DNA of 64,000 nucleotides from Sphingomonas hengshuiensis (GTDB taxonomy: Bacteria; Pseudomonadota; Alphaproteobacteria; Sphingomonadales; Sphingomonadaceae): positions 62,001 through 126,000 of the forward strand of contig QFNF01000010.1 of NCBI GenBank assembly GCA_003240755.1, in the 5' to 3' direction. Within the stretch, counting starts at the first letter, position 1. Each line of letters begins with the position of its first letter. The position numbers were made by a program, and so were the translations under genes. Below are positions 51,359 to 61,900 of the stretch, piece by piece. Below the pieces are notes generated by a model that saw only the letters and a program-made list of their open reading frames with translations, was not told where the DNA came from and made no database searches.

Positions 51359-52504
51359 CTATCGCGCGGCCATCCGGCCGGCAAGCGCGTTCCGGCCGCG
51401 CGCGTCCGGAACGCGCGGCAGGTACAGCACGTCCCCGGCCTGACCGGGCAGCGTGAGGTCGGCGCCGTCGCGGCGGAGCAGCGGATCGACCCGCGCGACC
51501 TGCGACCGCTCGCCGGCGGGTAGCAGGTACAGCCGCACGCCGTTGCCGGCGGGCCACAGCCGGCGGCACGGCGGGCCGGGCCGGGCGTGGCGGACCGTCG
51601 CCAGCGACCGGGTATCGATCGCCACCGTGCCCGCGGTCCCGCACAGGTCCGCGATCGTGCCGAGCGCATTGTCCTCGAACGCGATCGCCCGTACCGATCC
51701 GGGCTGGCGGACCAGCCGCGCCGCGCCGTCCGGCGCATCGGTGTCCGCGACGACCACGCCATGGCCGTCGGCCAGCGCGATCCAGCCATGGCGGCCATCC
51801 GGCGCATAGGCCGCCGCCGAACAGCCCGCGCCCCGCTGGTCGATGCGCGCCACCGTGCGATGCGTCGCGCGGTCGATCGTCCGCGCGGGTGTCCCGTCCG
51901 CCGAACAGGCCAGCACCGATCCGCCATCGGGGGCGAAGCGCAGATGCGCGACGCCGCCGTCGACCGCCAGCATGCCGGTTTCGCGCAGCGTCGCGCCATC
52001 GTGGATGGAGATATTGGGCCGGTCGCGCCATGCGACCCACACTTCGCGTCCATCGGCGCTGAGCGCGAGGTCGGCGGGGGTGTCGGCAAAGGCGTGGCGC
52101 GCCAGCGGGACCATCGTTGCGGCATCGACCAGCAGGATCGTGCGGCTGGCGGGATCGGCGACCGCGATCCGCGCGCGATCCGCCGATGCGGCCAGCACCG
52201 GCGCGCGTGGCGATGCCGTCCCGTCCGTCGCCGCCGGCAGCGCCAGCGTCGCGACCGTCCGCCCGTCGACCGGGTCGATCGCCACGATCGATCGCGGCGC
52301 GCTCATCGCGACGATCAGGCGGTCCCGGTGGCCGATATGGCGTTCATGCTGCCCCCACGGGAACTGGTGGTCGTCGTCGATACACGGCGTGGCGTCGGTG
52401 ATCGCCGCCGCGCTGTCCGGGCAGGGCGACGCGAACGCGACCGACGGCACCATGCACGACAGCGCGACGGCCATGCTCCAGAGGCGGGCGGGGGGCGTAA
52501 ACAT
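51359..52504 (-). CDS. Secreted beta-propeller protein (YVTN-like repeats)
   Basis: A 381-residue protein with a signal peptide (residues 1-26, VPSVAFAS) and a series of propeller-blade repeats of about 40 residues: RSIVAIDPVDGRTVATLALP, then ASADRARIAVADPASRTILL, then LALSADGREVWVAWRDRPNI, then LRFAPDGGSVLACSADG. Two Cys pairs (PCPDS/PCIDDD at the start, DLCGT and PPCRRL later) may form disulfides. Such proteins often bind partners or ligands in the periplasm and need not be enzymes. As the first gene before the response regulator and kinase, it could be a periplasmic sensor partner; this is inference. Confidence 0.82.
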   Translation of the reverse strand: MFTPPARLWSMAVALSCMVPSVAFASPCPDSAAAITDATPCIDDDHQFPWGQHERHIGHRDRLIVAMSAPRSIVAIDPVDGRTVATLALPAATDGTASPRAPVLAASADRARIAVADPASRTILLVDAATMVPLARHAFADTPADLALSADGREVWVAWRDRPNISIHDGATLRETGMLAVDGGVAHLRFAPDGGSVLACSADGTPARTIDRATHRTVARIDQRGAGCSAAAYAPDGRHGWIALADGHGVVVADTDAPDGAARLVRQPGSVRAIAFEDNALGTIADLCGTAGTVAIDTRSLATVRHARPGPPCRRLWPAGNGVRLYLLPAGERSQVARVDPLLRRDGADLTLPGQAGDVLYLPRVPDARGRNALAGRMAAR

Positions 52505-52839
52505 GATTCGACCTCACAGCGGCAGCGGGAGCGGGTATTTCCCCATCATCCCTCCGGCGATGTGCCGCCGACGCCCGTCGAACGCGAGTGAAATGAATGT
52601 AACCCGCGACCGCGCCGACGGCATCGGCCCGGACACGGATGGCGGGTTACGCATCGCGGCGCGCGAGGTGAAATTACTTTAAGCTGACGCTCGTGGCGCA
52701 ACTGCCTATCCGCGGCGTTCGTGACTGTCGCCGATCCACGACGCGCCTGGCCATCGGTGGACCGGGGCGGATCTGGACGGGACCTCGCTCGGGGATGGTC
52801 CCTGTGGAGCGGGGTCCGTGGGCGCATGGAGGTTGGCCG
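52505..52839. other. Divergent promoter region without recognised gene
   Basis: 335 bp between the propeller gene and the Tat-type malate:quinone oxidoreductase, which are transcribed away from each other. It must hold promoters for both. I see no convincing operator palindrome or small gene. Confidence 0.4.
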
Positions 52840-54555
52840 ATGCAATGCGATCCCTTGGTGAACCGCCGCGATGCGCTTCCCGGCGACGGTGTCCTGCCGG
52901 TGACGCGGCGCTCGCTGCTCGGCGCGGCGGTGACGGCGGGCGCGCTGTCGGCCATGCCGGTCAACGCGCTGGCGGCCGATCCGGAGCGCAGCGTCGACGT
53001 GCTGCTGATCGGCGGCGGGATCATGAGCGCGACGCTGGGCGTGCTGCTCAGCCAGCTCGAACCCGGCTGGACGATGGAGCTGGTCGAGCGGCTCGATCAG
53101 GTGGCCGAGGAAAGCTCGAACGGCTGGAACAACGCCGGCACCGGCCATTCGGCGCTGTGCGAGCTGAACTATACCCCGATGGCCGCGAACGGCCATGTCG
53201 AGATCGCCAAGGCGATCGAGATCAACGAGCAGTTCCAGGTCACGCGCCAGTTCCTGAGCCATCAGGTGCGCGCGGGCGTGCTCGCCAATCCGCGCACGTT
53301 CATCAATTCGACGCCGCACATGAACCTGGTGTGGGGCGACGACAATGTCGCCTTCCTCCAGCGCCGCCATGCCGCGCTGACCGCCAGCCCGCTGTTCTCG
53401 GGCATGGAATTCACCACCGACCCGCGCCGGATCGCGCAATGGGTGCCCGCGATGATGGCGGGGCGGACCGGCACGCAGAAGCTGGCGGCGACGCGCTCGT
53501 CGCTCGGCACCGACTGCGACTGGGGCGAGGTGACGCGGCAATATGTCGCCTCGCTGCGCAAGCTGCCGAACTTCACGCTGGCGACGGGCGAGGAGGTGCG
53601 CAGGCTGGAGCGCAATCCCGACAGGAGCTGGCGCGTCAGCATCCGCAACCGCAAGACCGACCGCGACCGGATCGTCAACGCCCGCTTCGTGTTCGCCGGC
53701 GCGGGCGGCGGGGCGCTGCCGATCCTCCAGGAATCGGGAATTCCCGAAGGGCGCGACTATGCCGGCTTCCCGGTCGGCGGATCGTTCCTCGTCACCGAAA
53801 ATCCGGCGGTGGCCGACCGGCATCTCGCCAAGGTCTATGGCAAGGCGGCGGTCGGATCGCCGCCGATGTCGGTGCCGCATCTCGACAGCCGCTTCTTCGG
53901 CGGCAAGCGCACGTTGCTGTTCGGGCCGTTCGCGACCTTCTCGACCAAATTCCTCAAGAACGGCTCCTATTTCGACCTGCCGGCGTCGGTGACGCTCGAC
54001 AATTTCCGGCCGATGATCGCGGTCGGCTGGGACGATTTCGATCTGGTCCAGTATCTCGCCGGGCAGTTGCTGATGTCGCACGAGGATCAGATCAAGGCGT
54101 TGCGCGAATATCTGCCCGAGGCGAAGGACGCCGACTGGCGGCTGTGGCAGGCGGGACAGCGGGTGCAGATCATCAAGCGCGATCCGCAGAAGGGCGGCGT
54201 GCTGAAGCTGGGGACGGAGATCGTCGCGTCGAAGGACGGAACGATCGCCGCGCTGCTCGGCGCCTCGCCCGGTGCCTCGACCGCGCCGTCGATCATGTTC
54301 GAGCTGCTCGAGAAGGTGTTCGGCGCTCGGCTGGCGACCCCGGCATGGCAGGCGAAGCTCCGCGAGATCGTGCCGAGCTACGGCACGAAGCTCAACGAAT
54401 CGCCCGATCTACTCGCGCACGAATGGGCGACGACCGCCGAGACGCTGCAACTGGCGATCGCGTCGCCGGCCGTCACCGCCCCGGCCGCGCCGACCCCCGC
54501 GCCCGCACGGGTCAAGGCGGTCGAACAGCGGCGCGTCCCCGACATGGCGCTCTGA
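52840..54555 (+). CDS. mqo: Malate:quinone oxidoreductase with Tat leader
   Basis: Oxidises L-malate to oxaloacetate and passes electrons to quinone, as an FAD-dependent membrane-associated TCA enzyme. At 571 residues it is longer than the usual 490-530. The FAD-binding start is [20 protein letters not shown] at 52-71, followed by the family signatures [20 protein letters not shown] and [20 protein letters not shown]. Before the FAD fold is a twin-arginine leader ([20 protein letters not shown], Arg23-Arg24, then NALAADP), which would export the folded flavoprotein. A Pro/Ala-rich tail closes the C-terminus. ATG 52840 has GGAGG 8 bases upstream. It is paired with an NADH dehydrogenase 7 bp downstream. 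Confidence 0.92.
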   Translation: MQCDPLVNRRDALPGDGVLPVTRRSLLGAAVTAGALSAMPVNALAADPERSVDVLLIGGGIMSATLGVLLSQLEPGWTMELVERLDQVAEESSNGWNNAGTGHSALCELNYTPMAANGHVEIAKAIEINEQFQVTRQFLSHQVRAGVLANPRTFINSTPHMNLVWGDDNVAFLQRRHAALTASPLFSGMEFTTDPRRIAQWVPAMMAGRTGTQKLAATRSSLGTDCDWGEVTRQYVASLRKLPNFTLATGEEVRRLERNPDRSWRVSIRNRKTDRDRIVNARFVFAGAGGGALPILQESGIPEGRDYAGFPVGGSFLVTENPAVADRHLAKVYGKAAVGSPPMSVPHLDSRFFGGKRTLLFGPFATFSTKFLKNGSYFDLPASVTLDNFRPMIAVGWDDFDLVQYLAGQLLMSHEDQIKALREYLPEAKDADWRLWQAGQRVQIIKRDPQKGGVLKLGTEIVASKDGTIAALLGASPGASTAPSIMFELLEKVFGARLATPAWQAKLREIVPSYGTKLNESPDLLAHEWATTAETLQLAIASPAVTAPAAPTPAPARVKAVEQRRVPDMAL

Positions 54556-54562
54556 ACCGGGG

Positions 54563-55855
54563 ATGACCGATACCGTCCATCGGATCGTCGTCGTCGGCGC
54601 CGGGTTCGCGGGGTTGCAGGCGATCCGCGACCTGCGCGCGCGCGATGTGGCCATCACGCTGATCGACCGGCGCAACCACCACCTGTTCCAGCCGCTGCTG
54701 TACCAGGTCGCGACCACGGTGCTCGCCACGTCGGAGATCGCATGGCCGGTCCGCCACCTGTTCCGCGACCGGCGCAACGTGCGCACGCTGCTGGGCGAGG
54801 TGGTCGGGGTGGACCGGGCGGCGCGGGAGGTGCGGCTGCACGACGGCACCGCCATCCCCTATGACACGCTGATCCTCGCCACCGGCGCGCGCCATGCCTA
54901 TTTCGGCAAGGATCACTGGGAGGGCAGCGCCCCGGGGCTGAAGGCGCTGGAGGATGCGACCACGCTCCGGCGGCGCATCCTGCTGGCGTTCGAGCGTGCC
55001 GAGACGGCGACCGACGATGCCGAGCGCGATGCGCAGATGACCTTCGCGATCATCGGCGCGGGACCGACCGGGGTCGAGATGGCGGGGATGATCGCCGAGC
55101 TGGCGCATCGCGTGCTGCCGCCCGAATTCCGCGCCATCGCCACCGACAAATCACGGATCCTGCTGATCGAGGGCGGTGCGCGGGTGCTGCCCGCGTTCGG
55201 CGAGGCCAGTTCGGCCTATGTCGCCGGTGCGCTCGCGACGCTCGGCGTCGAGGTGATGACGGGGCATCAGGTCACGGACTGCGGCCCGGCGGGGGTGACG
55301 GTCGGCGATCGCTTCATCGCGTGCCGCACCATCGTCTGGGCCGCCGGGGTGCAGGCGTCGCCGGCCGGCGCATGGCTGGGCGCGGAGACGGATCGTGCCG
55401 GGCGCGTGACGGTACGGCCCGACCTGACCCTGCCCGGCGACGAGTCGGTGTTCGTGATCGGCGACACCGCGCTGGCGATGCAGGACGGCCGGCCGGTTCC
55501 CGGTCTCGCCCCCGCCGCCAAGCAGCAGGGCGGCTATGTCGCCCGGGTTATCCGCGCGCGGCTGCGCGGGCGCGCCGCGCCACCGCCGTTCCGCTACAGC
55601 CATCAGGGCAATCTGGCGACGATCGGCCGCAACGCGGCGGTGATCGAATTCGGCTCGCTGCGGCTGACCGGCATGGTCGCGTGGTGGATCTGGGGGATCG
55701 TCCACATCTATTTCCTGATCGGCACGCGTTCGCGCTTCGCCGTCGCGTGGAGCTGGTTCTGGGCGCATGTCTCCGGCGTGCGCAGCGCGCGGCTCATCAC
55801 CCAGCGCGAGACGATCCGCGACGCCTTCGCGGTCGAGACGACCCGACCCGACTGA
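54563..55855 (+). CDS. Type II NADH dehydrogenase (NDH-2)
   Basis: A 430-residue single-subunit flavoprotein that feeds electrons from NADH to quinone without pumping protons. The FAD motif VVVGAGFAGLQAIRDL lies at residues 9-24, RRNHHLFQPLLYQVAT near 36 is the NDH-2 signature, and the NADH-binding fold is FAIIGAGPTGVEMAGMIAEL near 164. The GDTA segment is VFVIGDTALAM and the quinone-site region is APAAKQQGGYVARVI. A C-terminal amphipathic/membrane helix (MVAWWIWGIVHIYFLIGTRS) anchors it. It lies 7 bp after mqo, so two alternative quinone-reducing entry points are co-expressed. Confidence 0.92.
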   Translation: MTDTVHRIVVVGAGFAGLQAIRDLRARDVAITLIDRRNHHLFQPLLYQVATTVLATSEIAWPVRHLFRDRRNVRTLLGEVVGVDRAAREVRLHDGTAIPYDTLILATGARHAYFGKDHWEGSAPGLKALEDATTLRRRILLAFERAETATDDAERDAQMTFAIIGAGPTGVEMAGMIAELAHRVLPPEFRAIATDKSRILLIEGGARVLPAFGEASSAYVAGALATLGVEVMTGHQVTDCGPAGVTVGDRFIACRTIVWAAGVQASPAGAWLGAETDRAGRVTVRPDLTLPGDESVFVIGDTALAMQDGRPVPGLAPAAKQQGGYVARVIRARLRGRAAPPPFRYSHQGNLATIGRNAAVIEFGSLRLTGMVAWWIWGIVHIYFLIGTRSRFAVAWSWFWAHVSGVRSARLITQRETIRDAFAVETTRPD

Positions 55856-56041
55856 CCTGCCGGAAACGGGCCGGCGCAGGGCCGACGGCTGCCGACGCAC
55901 CTCGCCACCGTGCCGCGACGGCGCGGGCGGTGACGCGCGCGGGGGGCGATGCGCGCGGGTGCCGCGCTCCGCCGGTGCGGGTAACGCAGGCCCTCCGGGA
56001 AAGCGGGCGGACGCCGCTGCGATGGAGGCGCCCGTCGCCGG

Positions 56042-58879
56042 TCAGGGCCGGGGCACCACCTCGCCGGCGCGCACCACCCGCACCGGAAGCCCCAGCGCGT
56101 CGAGCTGCGCGCGGACCTGGCCGGCGTCGCCGACCACGGTCCAGACCCAGCGCGCGGGATCGATCGCGGCACGGATCGCGGCGTTCAGCGCGTCCGGGGT
56201 CATCGCCGCATAGCGCGCGTCGAGCGTCGCGAAATAATCGTCGGGGCGCCCGCGCCGGTCATTCTCCTGCATCGCGCCCAGCACCGCGCCGCTCGGTTGG
56301 AACCAGCCCGCCATGCCGCGCAGCGCGCCGCCGCGCACGAGGTCGAACTCGCGCTGCGTCATCGGCCGGGTGGTGACGAAATCGCTCACCTCGCGCCGGA
56401 TCTCGGCGATCGCCGGCCCGGCCTTGTCCGACTGGACGCTGGTGTCGACGACATAGCTCGATTGCAGCGGCCGGTCGTCGAAATTGCCGTTCGCGCCATA
56501 GCTCCAGTGCTTGTCTTCGCGCAGGTTCATGTTGATCCGGCCGAGGAAACCGCCGCCCAGCGCGCCGTTGGCGGTGTCGCGCAGCAGCTGCTGCCCGGCA
56601 TCGGCGGCGGGCACGGCCTGTCCCGCGCCGATCGTCGCCTGGGCGGAACCGGGGCGGTCGATCAGCACGATCTGCGGCTGCGCGGGGGCGGGCGGCTGCC
56701 GTCCGGGCAGCGCCGGTGCCGCGCCCGCGACGCGCCAGCCGCCCAGCGTCCGCTCGATCATGGGCTTCAGCTCGGCGAGCGGGCGATCGCTGACGACGAA
56801 GATCTTCGCGCCATCGGGCCGCAGCCACTGGGCATGCGCGGCGGCGAGATCGGCGGGGGTCAGTGCGGCGATCACCTTGGGGTCGCCGAACCCGGCGCGC
56901 TGCGCATAGGGCGAATGCGCGTCGATCAGCCGGGGCAGCACGCGCTGGACGAGGCTGTCGGCGTCGTCGCGCTCGCGGTCGATCACCGCCAGCGTGTCGC
57001 GCTTGAGCTGCGCCACCTCGTCGGCGGGGAAGGTCGGCCGGGTCAGCATGTCGCCGAGCAGGTCGAGCGCGGGGACGAGGTTGACCGTCGGCGCGGTGAA
57101 CGACGCCGATCCGTAATCGACCGTCGCCCCGGTGCCCATCGACAGGCCGAGCCGCTCCTTGCGCGCCTCGATCCAGTGCGAATCATGGCCGGCGAAGCCC
57201 TTTTCGAGCGCGCTGAACATCATGCCCTGCCGCCCTTCCTTGCCCGCCGGATCGACCAGTTCGCCCGCCGGGAAGGTCATCGACACCTGGGTGAAGGGGA
57301 CGCCGGTCTTCTGCGCATAGATCAGCTCGATCCCGTTCGACAGCCGCGCGCGGGTGACGGCGGGGAAGCGCGGGGGCAGCGGATCGCCGACGCCGGGCAT
57401 CGCCATGCGCGCGACGCGCGGCGGCGGGGCGGCCTCGGCCGGGGCGGGCAGCGCGACCGCGCCGGCGGGCGGGGCGGTGCGATCGGCGTCGGGCATTCGC
57501 GCGCCGGGCATGACCGTCAGCGCATAGACCGGGCGGGACAGCCATTTGCGCGCCACCGCCAGCACCTCGGCGGGCGTGCGGCCGGTATAATAAGCGAGGT
57601 CGCGGCGATAGGTGTCGGGATTGCCGGTGGCGAGGATGCCGTTGGCGAGCGATTCGGCGCGCGCGTTGAGCGATTCGAGGCTGCGGGCATAGCTGGTCGT
57701 GTAGCTGGTCGCCCAGCGGGCGAGCTGGTCGGCGGTGGGGCCGGTCGCGAGGAAGCGGGCGATCGCCGCGTCGAGCGCCTTCGCCGCCACCGCCGGATCG
57801 ACGCCCTTGGCGACGCGCCCGCTGACCGTGAACGTGCCCCCCTGCATCAGCGTCGCGTTGCTGACCGAGACATTGTCGAACAGCCTGGCGCCGCGCACCA
57901 GCGCTTCCTGCAACGGCGCGCCGTCGATCTGCGCCATGACCCCCGACGCGATGTCGAGGCCGAGCGAGTCGGCGTCGTCATAGCCCGGCACCGCCCAGGT
58001 GCGCACGATCGAGGGCGACGTGACCGGCGCGGTGATCCGTTCCTCGACCCGGCGCGGCAGCGTCGGCACCGGCGCGGCGGGGCGGACATTGGCCGGGCCG
58101 CGCCGGATGTCGCCGAAATATTTCTCGACCAGCGGGCGCGCGGTGGCGGCGTCGATATCGCCCGCCAGCACCAGCACCGCGTTGTTCGGGCCGTAATGGC
58201 CGAGGAACCAGCCGCGCACATCGGCGAGGTTGGCGGATTCCAGATCGGCCATCGATCCGATCACGCTGTGGCCATAGGGGTGATCGGCGGGATAGAGGGT
58301 CCGCGTCGTCCGGTCGGAAATCGCCGAATAGGGGCTGTCGTCGCCCTGCCGCTTCTCGTTCTCCACCACGCCGCGCTGTTCGTCGAGGACGCTCTGCTGC
58401 ACCGCGCCCAGCAGATGCCCCATGCGGTCGCTTTCCATGAACAGCACGCGGTCGAGCGCGGCGGTCGGCACCGTCTGGTAGTAATTGGTGCGGTCGTTGG
58501 AGGTGGTGCCGTTGAAATCGATCACTCCCGCTTCCTGCAACGGCCGCAGATAGTCGCCCGGCACATTCTCCGACCCGTTGAACATCAGATGCTCGAACAG
58601 ATGCGCAAACCCGCTCCGCCCCGCCGGCTCGTGCTTCGACCCGACATTGTACCACACGCTGACCGCGACGACCGGCGCGCCGCGATCGGTGTGGACGATG
58701 ACCCGCAGCCCGTTGGCTAGGGTGAACTCGCTATGCGGGATCGCGATCTGCGCGGCGAAGGCGCGCATGGTGCCATCGGCGGCGGCGGCCGGCGCAGCCG
58801 CCTGCCGGGGGGCGGCGACGGCGGGCAGGGCGGGCAGGTACAGCGCGCTGCCGAGGCACAACAGGGACTTGAGGCGCAT
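56042..58879 (-). CDS. M16-family zinc metalloprotease, secreted
   Basis: A 945-residue pitrilysin/insulinase-type protease with both halves in one chain. Signal peptide about residues 1-23 (LPALPAVAAP). The inverted zinc motif HLFEH is at 93-97 with the distal glutamate in VVENEKRQGDDSPYSA near 170. The second, non-catalytic M16 half starts near residue 490 (RARLSNGIELIYAQKTGVPF) and lacks HxxEH. Periplasmic M16 enzymes degrade peptides held in a closed chamber. It is 69 bp downstream of an STN-type TonB receptor on the same strand, separated by a stem-loop, which suggests that it cuts what the receptor imports. Convergent with the NDH-2 gene. Confidence 0.93.
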   Translation of the reverse strand: MRLKSLLCLGSALYLPALPAVAAPRQAAAPAAAADGTMRAFAAQIAIPHSEFTLANGLRVIVHTDRGAPVVAVSVWYNVGSKHEPAGRSGFAHLFEHLMFNGSENVPGDYLRPLQEAGVIDFNGTTSNDRTNYYQTVPTAALDRVLFMESDRMGHLLGAVQQSVLDEQRGVVENEKRQGDDSPYSAISDRTTRTLYPADHPYGHSVIGSMADLESANLADVRGWFLGHYGPNNAVLVLAGDIDAATARPLVEKYFGDIRRGPANVRPAAPVPTLPRRVEERITAPVTSPSIVRTWAVPGYDDADSLGLDIASGVMAQIDGAPLQEALVRGARLFDNVSVSNATLMQGGTFTVSGRVAKGVDPAVAAKALDAAIARFLATGPTADQLARWATSYTTSYARSLESLNARAESLANGILATGNPDTYRRDLAYYTGRTPAEVLAVARKWLSRPVYALTVMPGARMPDADRTAPPAGAVALPAPAEAAPPPRVARMAMPGVGDPLPPRFPAVTRARLSNGIELIYAQKTGVPFTQVSMTFPAGELVDPAGKEGRQGMMFSALEKGFAGHDSHWIEARKERLGLSMGTGATVDYGSASFTAPTVNLVPALDLLGDMLTRPTFPADEVAQLKRDTLAVIDRERDDADSLVQRVLPRLIDAHSPYAQRAGFGDPKVIAALTPADLAAAHAQWLRPDGAKIFVVSDRPLAELKPMIERTLGGWRVAGAAPALPGRQPPAPAQPQIVLIDRPGSAQATIGAGQAVPAADAGQQLLRDTANGALGGGFLGRINMNLREDKHWSYGANGNFDDRPLQSSYVVDTSVQSDKAGPAIAEIRREVSDFVTTRPMTQREFDLVRGGALRGMAGWFQPSGAVLGAMQENDRRGRPDDYFATLDARYAAMTPDALNAAIRAAIDPARWVWTVVGDAGQVRAQLDALGLPVRVVRAGEVVPRP

Positions 58880-58914
58880 GGTCGGGGGAGGCTCCGGTCG
58901 GGACGATAGGGTGC

Positions 58915-58936
58915 CCGGCCGGACGACGCCGGCCGG
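58915..58936 (-). terminator. Stem-loop between TonB receptor and M16 protease
   Basis: An 8-bp perfect stem CCGGCCGG/CCGGCCGG (58915-58922, 58929-58936; each arm is itself self-complementary) with a 6-base loop lies 12 bp past the receptor stop. With no T-run it may only attenuate read-through into the protease gene. Confidence 0.45.
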
Positions 58937-58948
58937 ACGGGGAAGGGG

Positions 58949-61900
58949 TCAGAAGGCCTTGGTGACGGTCAGGTAGAAGCTGGTCAGGCGCGGGTCGCCA
59001 TAGCTGCTCGACAGGATCGGATAGGCATAGGTGTCGATCGCCGGCTTCTTGCCCAGCAGGTTGTTGACCCCGGCGCGCAGCGTCACCGCATGCGGGAAGC
59101 TGTAGGTGGCGCCGATATCGTTGAAGAATTGCGCATCCACCTTGGCCGATGCCTGCCGCGTCACGAACGCGCGGTCGAGGTTCAGATAATAGCCGTCGAA
59201 ATAGCGGCCCTGCCAACTGACCGCGACCGGCCCGCGGCTCCAGCGTACCGAGGCGTTGCCGCGCCAGCGCAGCGACCCGTTGTCGGCATAGCCCTGGCGG
59301 AACTCGGGCGTGTTGACGCCGGTATAATCCTCCGCCGCCTCGCCCGGGAAACGCTGTACCGACAGGTCGCGTACCCAGGTGGCGGAACTCGACAGGTCGA
59401 TCGTCCCGCCGAACAGCTTGTCGCTGTAATCGAGCGCGAAATCGACCGCCTCGGCCTGCGACCCGACCAGATTGGCGAGCGACACGTCGACCGAGGTGAT
59501 CGGCCCGACCGCGAAGCCGTCCGACGGCGCGCCGCGCGTCACCCGGTCGGGATGCCGCGCGAGAAACACCTCGAACGCGCGCTGATATACCGGGTCGTCG
59601 AAGGTGAACAGGATGCCGGTCGGATCGTAATAATTGTCGTGCTTGCGGATGCGGGTCCAGTCGGCCGAGAAGCGCAGCCCTGACAGGAAGCGCGGCGTCA
59701 CGATCATGCCGAGGCTGTAGGTCGTCGAGGATTCGGGCTGCACATCGGGGTTGCCGCCATAGAAGCCGTCGATCTCCTGTCCGTCCGGTCCCGGACGCCC
59801 GATCACTTCGCCGCCGCGCAGCGGATCGCGCGCGGTGGTGCCGAGCACGCCGGCGATGCGGGTGAGCTGGTCGAGCTGCGGCGGGAGATAGCCGGTGGTG
59901 TAGGAGCCACGGAACGTCACGTCGGGGATCGGCGCCCAGCGCAGCGAGACCGACGGATCGGTATGTGCGTTGCGGGTGGTGGCGCGGCCGAAATCGGTGC
60001 CGGCGGGCGGGCAGTCGGTGAACACGTCGTCGCTCGGCAACTGGCCGAACCCCATCTGGCAGGTGATCGACTGGAACGCGCCCGCGCCCTCATAGCGTTC
60101 GTAGCGGGCCGACAGGCGCAGTTCCAGCAGGTGGACCAGCGGCAGCGTATTGGCGTCGCCGACGATCGGAAAGGCGACCTCGCCATAGAGCGCGGTGATC
60201 GTCTGCGTCCGCTCGGGCGTGTAGAGGCTGCGCGCGATGAAGCCGTTCATCGCCGAGATCGTCGCGCCCGACACCTCGCGCGAGCGTTCGAGGTTGACCG
60301 TCATCTGCGTCGCGCCGCCCGGCAGCTTGAGCGGCAGCGGCCCGGCCAGCCGCAGCGACGCGGTGGTAATGGTCGAGGTCGCCGGCGTGGTGAACGATCC
60401 GAAGCTGCTGTTCACGAAATCATAGCGCAGCGGATCGCCGCGCATGTCGCGCAATATGTCCTGCTCGCCCTGCGCCAGTCCGCCGTTGAAGGCGAGGGTC
60501 GTGCCCGGCAGGCTGTGGTCGGCGACGAAGCGGCTGCGCGACCATGACAGGTCGCCCAGCGCCTGCCACTGATAGGGCAGCTTGACGATCGCGCCGAACA
60601 CGCCGCGCAACTGGTCGTTGCGGTTGCGCGCCGATGCCTCCGCGCCGAGTTGCGGCAGCGAGACGTTCAGATCCTGCACGAACGGATTATTGGGTGCCGA
60701 CGCCGCCAGCGTGATCGTGCCCGGCGCACGGGTATAGAAGGTGCTCGACCACGCGCGCGACGCCGCCCCCTCGACATAGAGCGTCAGCCACGGGTTGAAC
60801 TCGCGCCGCACCGCCAGCATCCCCGACAGATTCTCCGCGCCGTACAGCAGCGGCGCGCGCGCGCCTTCGCCGACCGCACTGTCGGGCTGGTCGAGATTGT
60901 AGCGGCCGATCGACTGGACCAGCCCGTTCGCCCCGTCGACCGCCAGCCCGCGATAGCCGTTCGGCACCGAGCCGTAGGAACTGCCCAGCACCGCGCCGCC
61001 GAATTCGGGCTTGAGCTGGAGCGGGCTGTTGTCGGTCGAGCGGAAATTGGGCGTCGCGCCGGCGGGGGTGCCGATCTCGTCGTACAGCGCCGGGTCGTTG
61101 GCCAGCGCGAAGGTGCGGCCGCGCGTGCGCAGGTCGTCGCGGTCGCGGTAGAGCAGCGGGCGCTGCTTGCGCCAGCTCGCCGTCAGCGACACGTTGGTCC
61201 GCCCGCCCTCCAGCGTCCTGGCCGCGGTTAGGTCGATCCGGCCGTCGCCCTGCGCGAAATCGCTGGTGTCGGCATAGTTGAGCGTCAGCTCGCCGCCCTG
61301 ATAGCCGCGACGCAGCACGATGTTGATGACGCCGCCGGTCGCGCCGCTGCCATAGATGCCCGATGCCGAGGAGGCGAGCACCTCGATCCGCTCGATCGAG
61401 GCGAGCGGGATGCCGGTGATCTGCGGCTGGTTGATCTGCCCGTTGCCCAGGTTGACGCCGGGCTGGCGACGCCCGTCGATCAGGATCAGCGTCTCGCGCG
61501 CGCCGAGGCCGCGCAGGTTGATCCGGCTGATCCCGCGCCGCGCCGGGTCGCCCGCCGTCGCCTGGTCGCCGGCGGTCGGCCCCGCGTTCACGTTCAACTG
61601 GTTGCGCAGGAAGGTGTCGAGGTCGGGCGCGCCCGAGCGGCGGATATCCTCCTGGCTCAGCACGATGAACGGCTGGCTGTCGTCACGGCTGCGCGCGATG
61701 CCGGTGTTGAGCGCCCAGTCGTGCTTTCCGGTGACGAGGATTTCCGGCGTGGCGTTTCCCTCCGTGTCCTGCCGCACCAGCGCGACCGCGCCGCTTTCGT
61801 GGAAGGTCGGCGCGAAGCCGCTGTCGGCGAGCAGGATGCCGAGCGCCGTTTCGGCGGTCATCGGGCCGACGACGCCACGGGTGCGGGCGTTGCGCACCTC

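Noticed and set aside
56297..58720. Open frame of about 800 codons antisense to the M16 protease gene
   Set aside because: GC-rich codon bias keeps the opposite strand open; the predicted protein is Arg/Gly/Asp-rich with no domain, whereas the minus strand encodes a full M16 protease.
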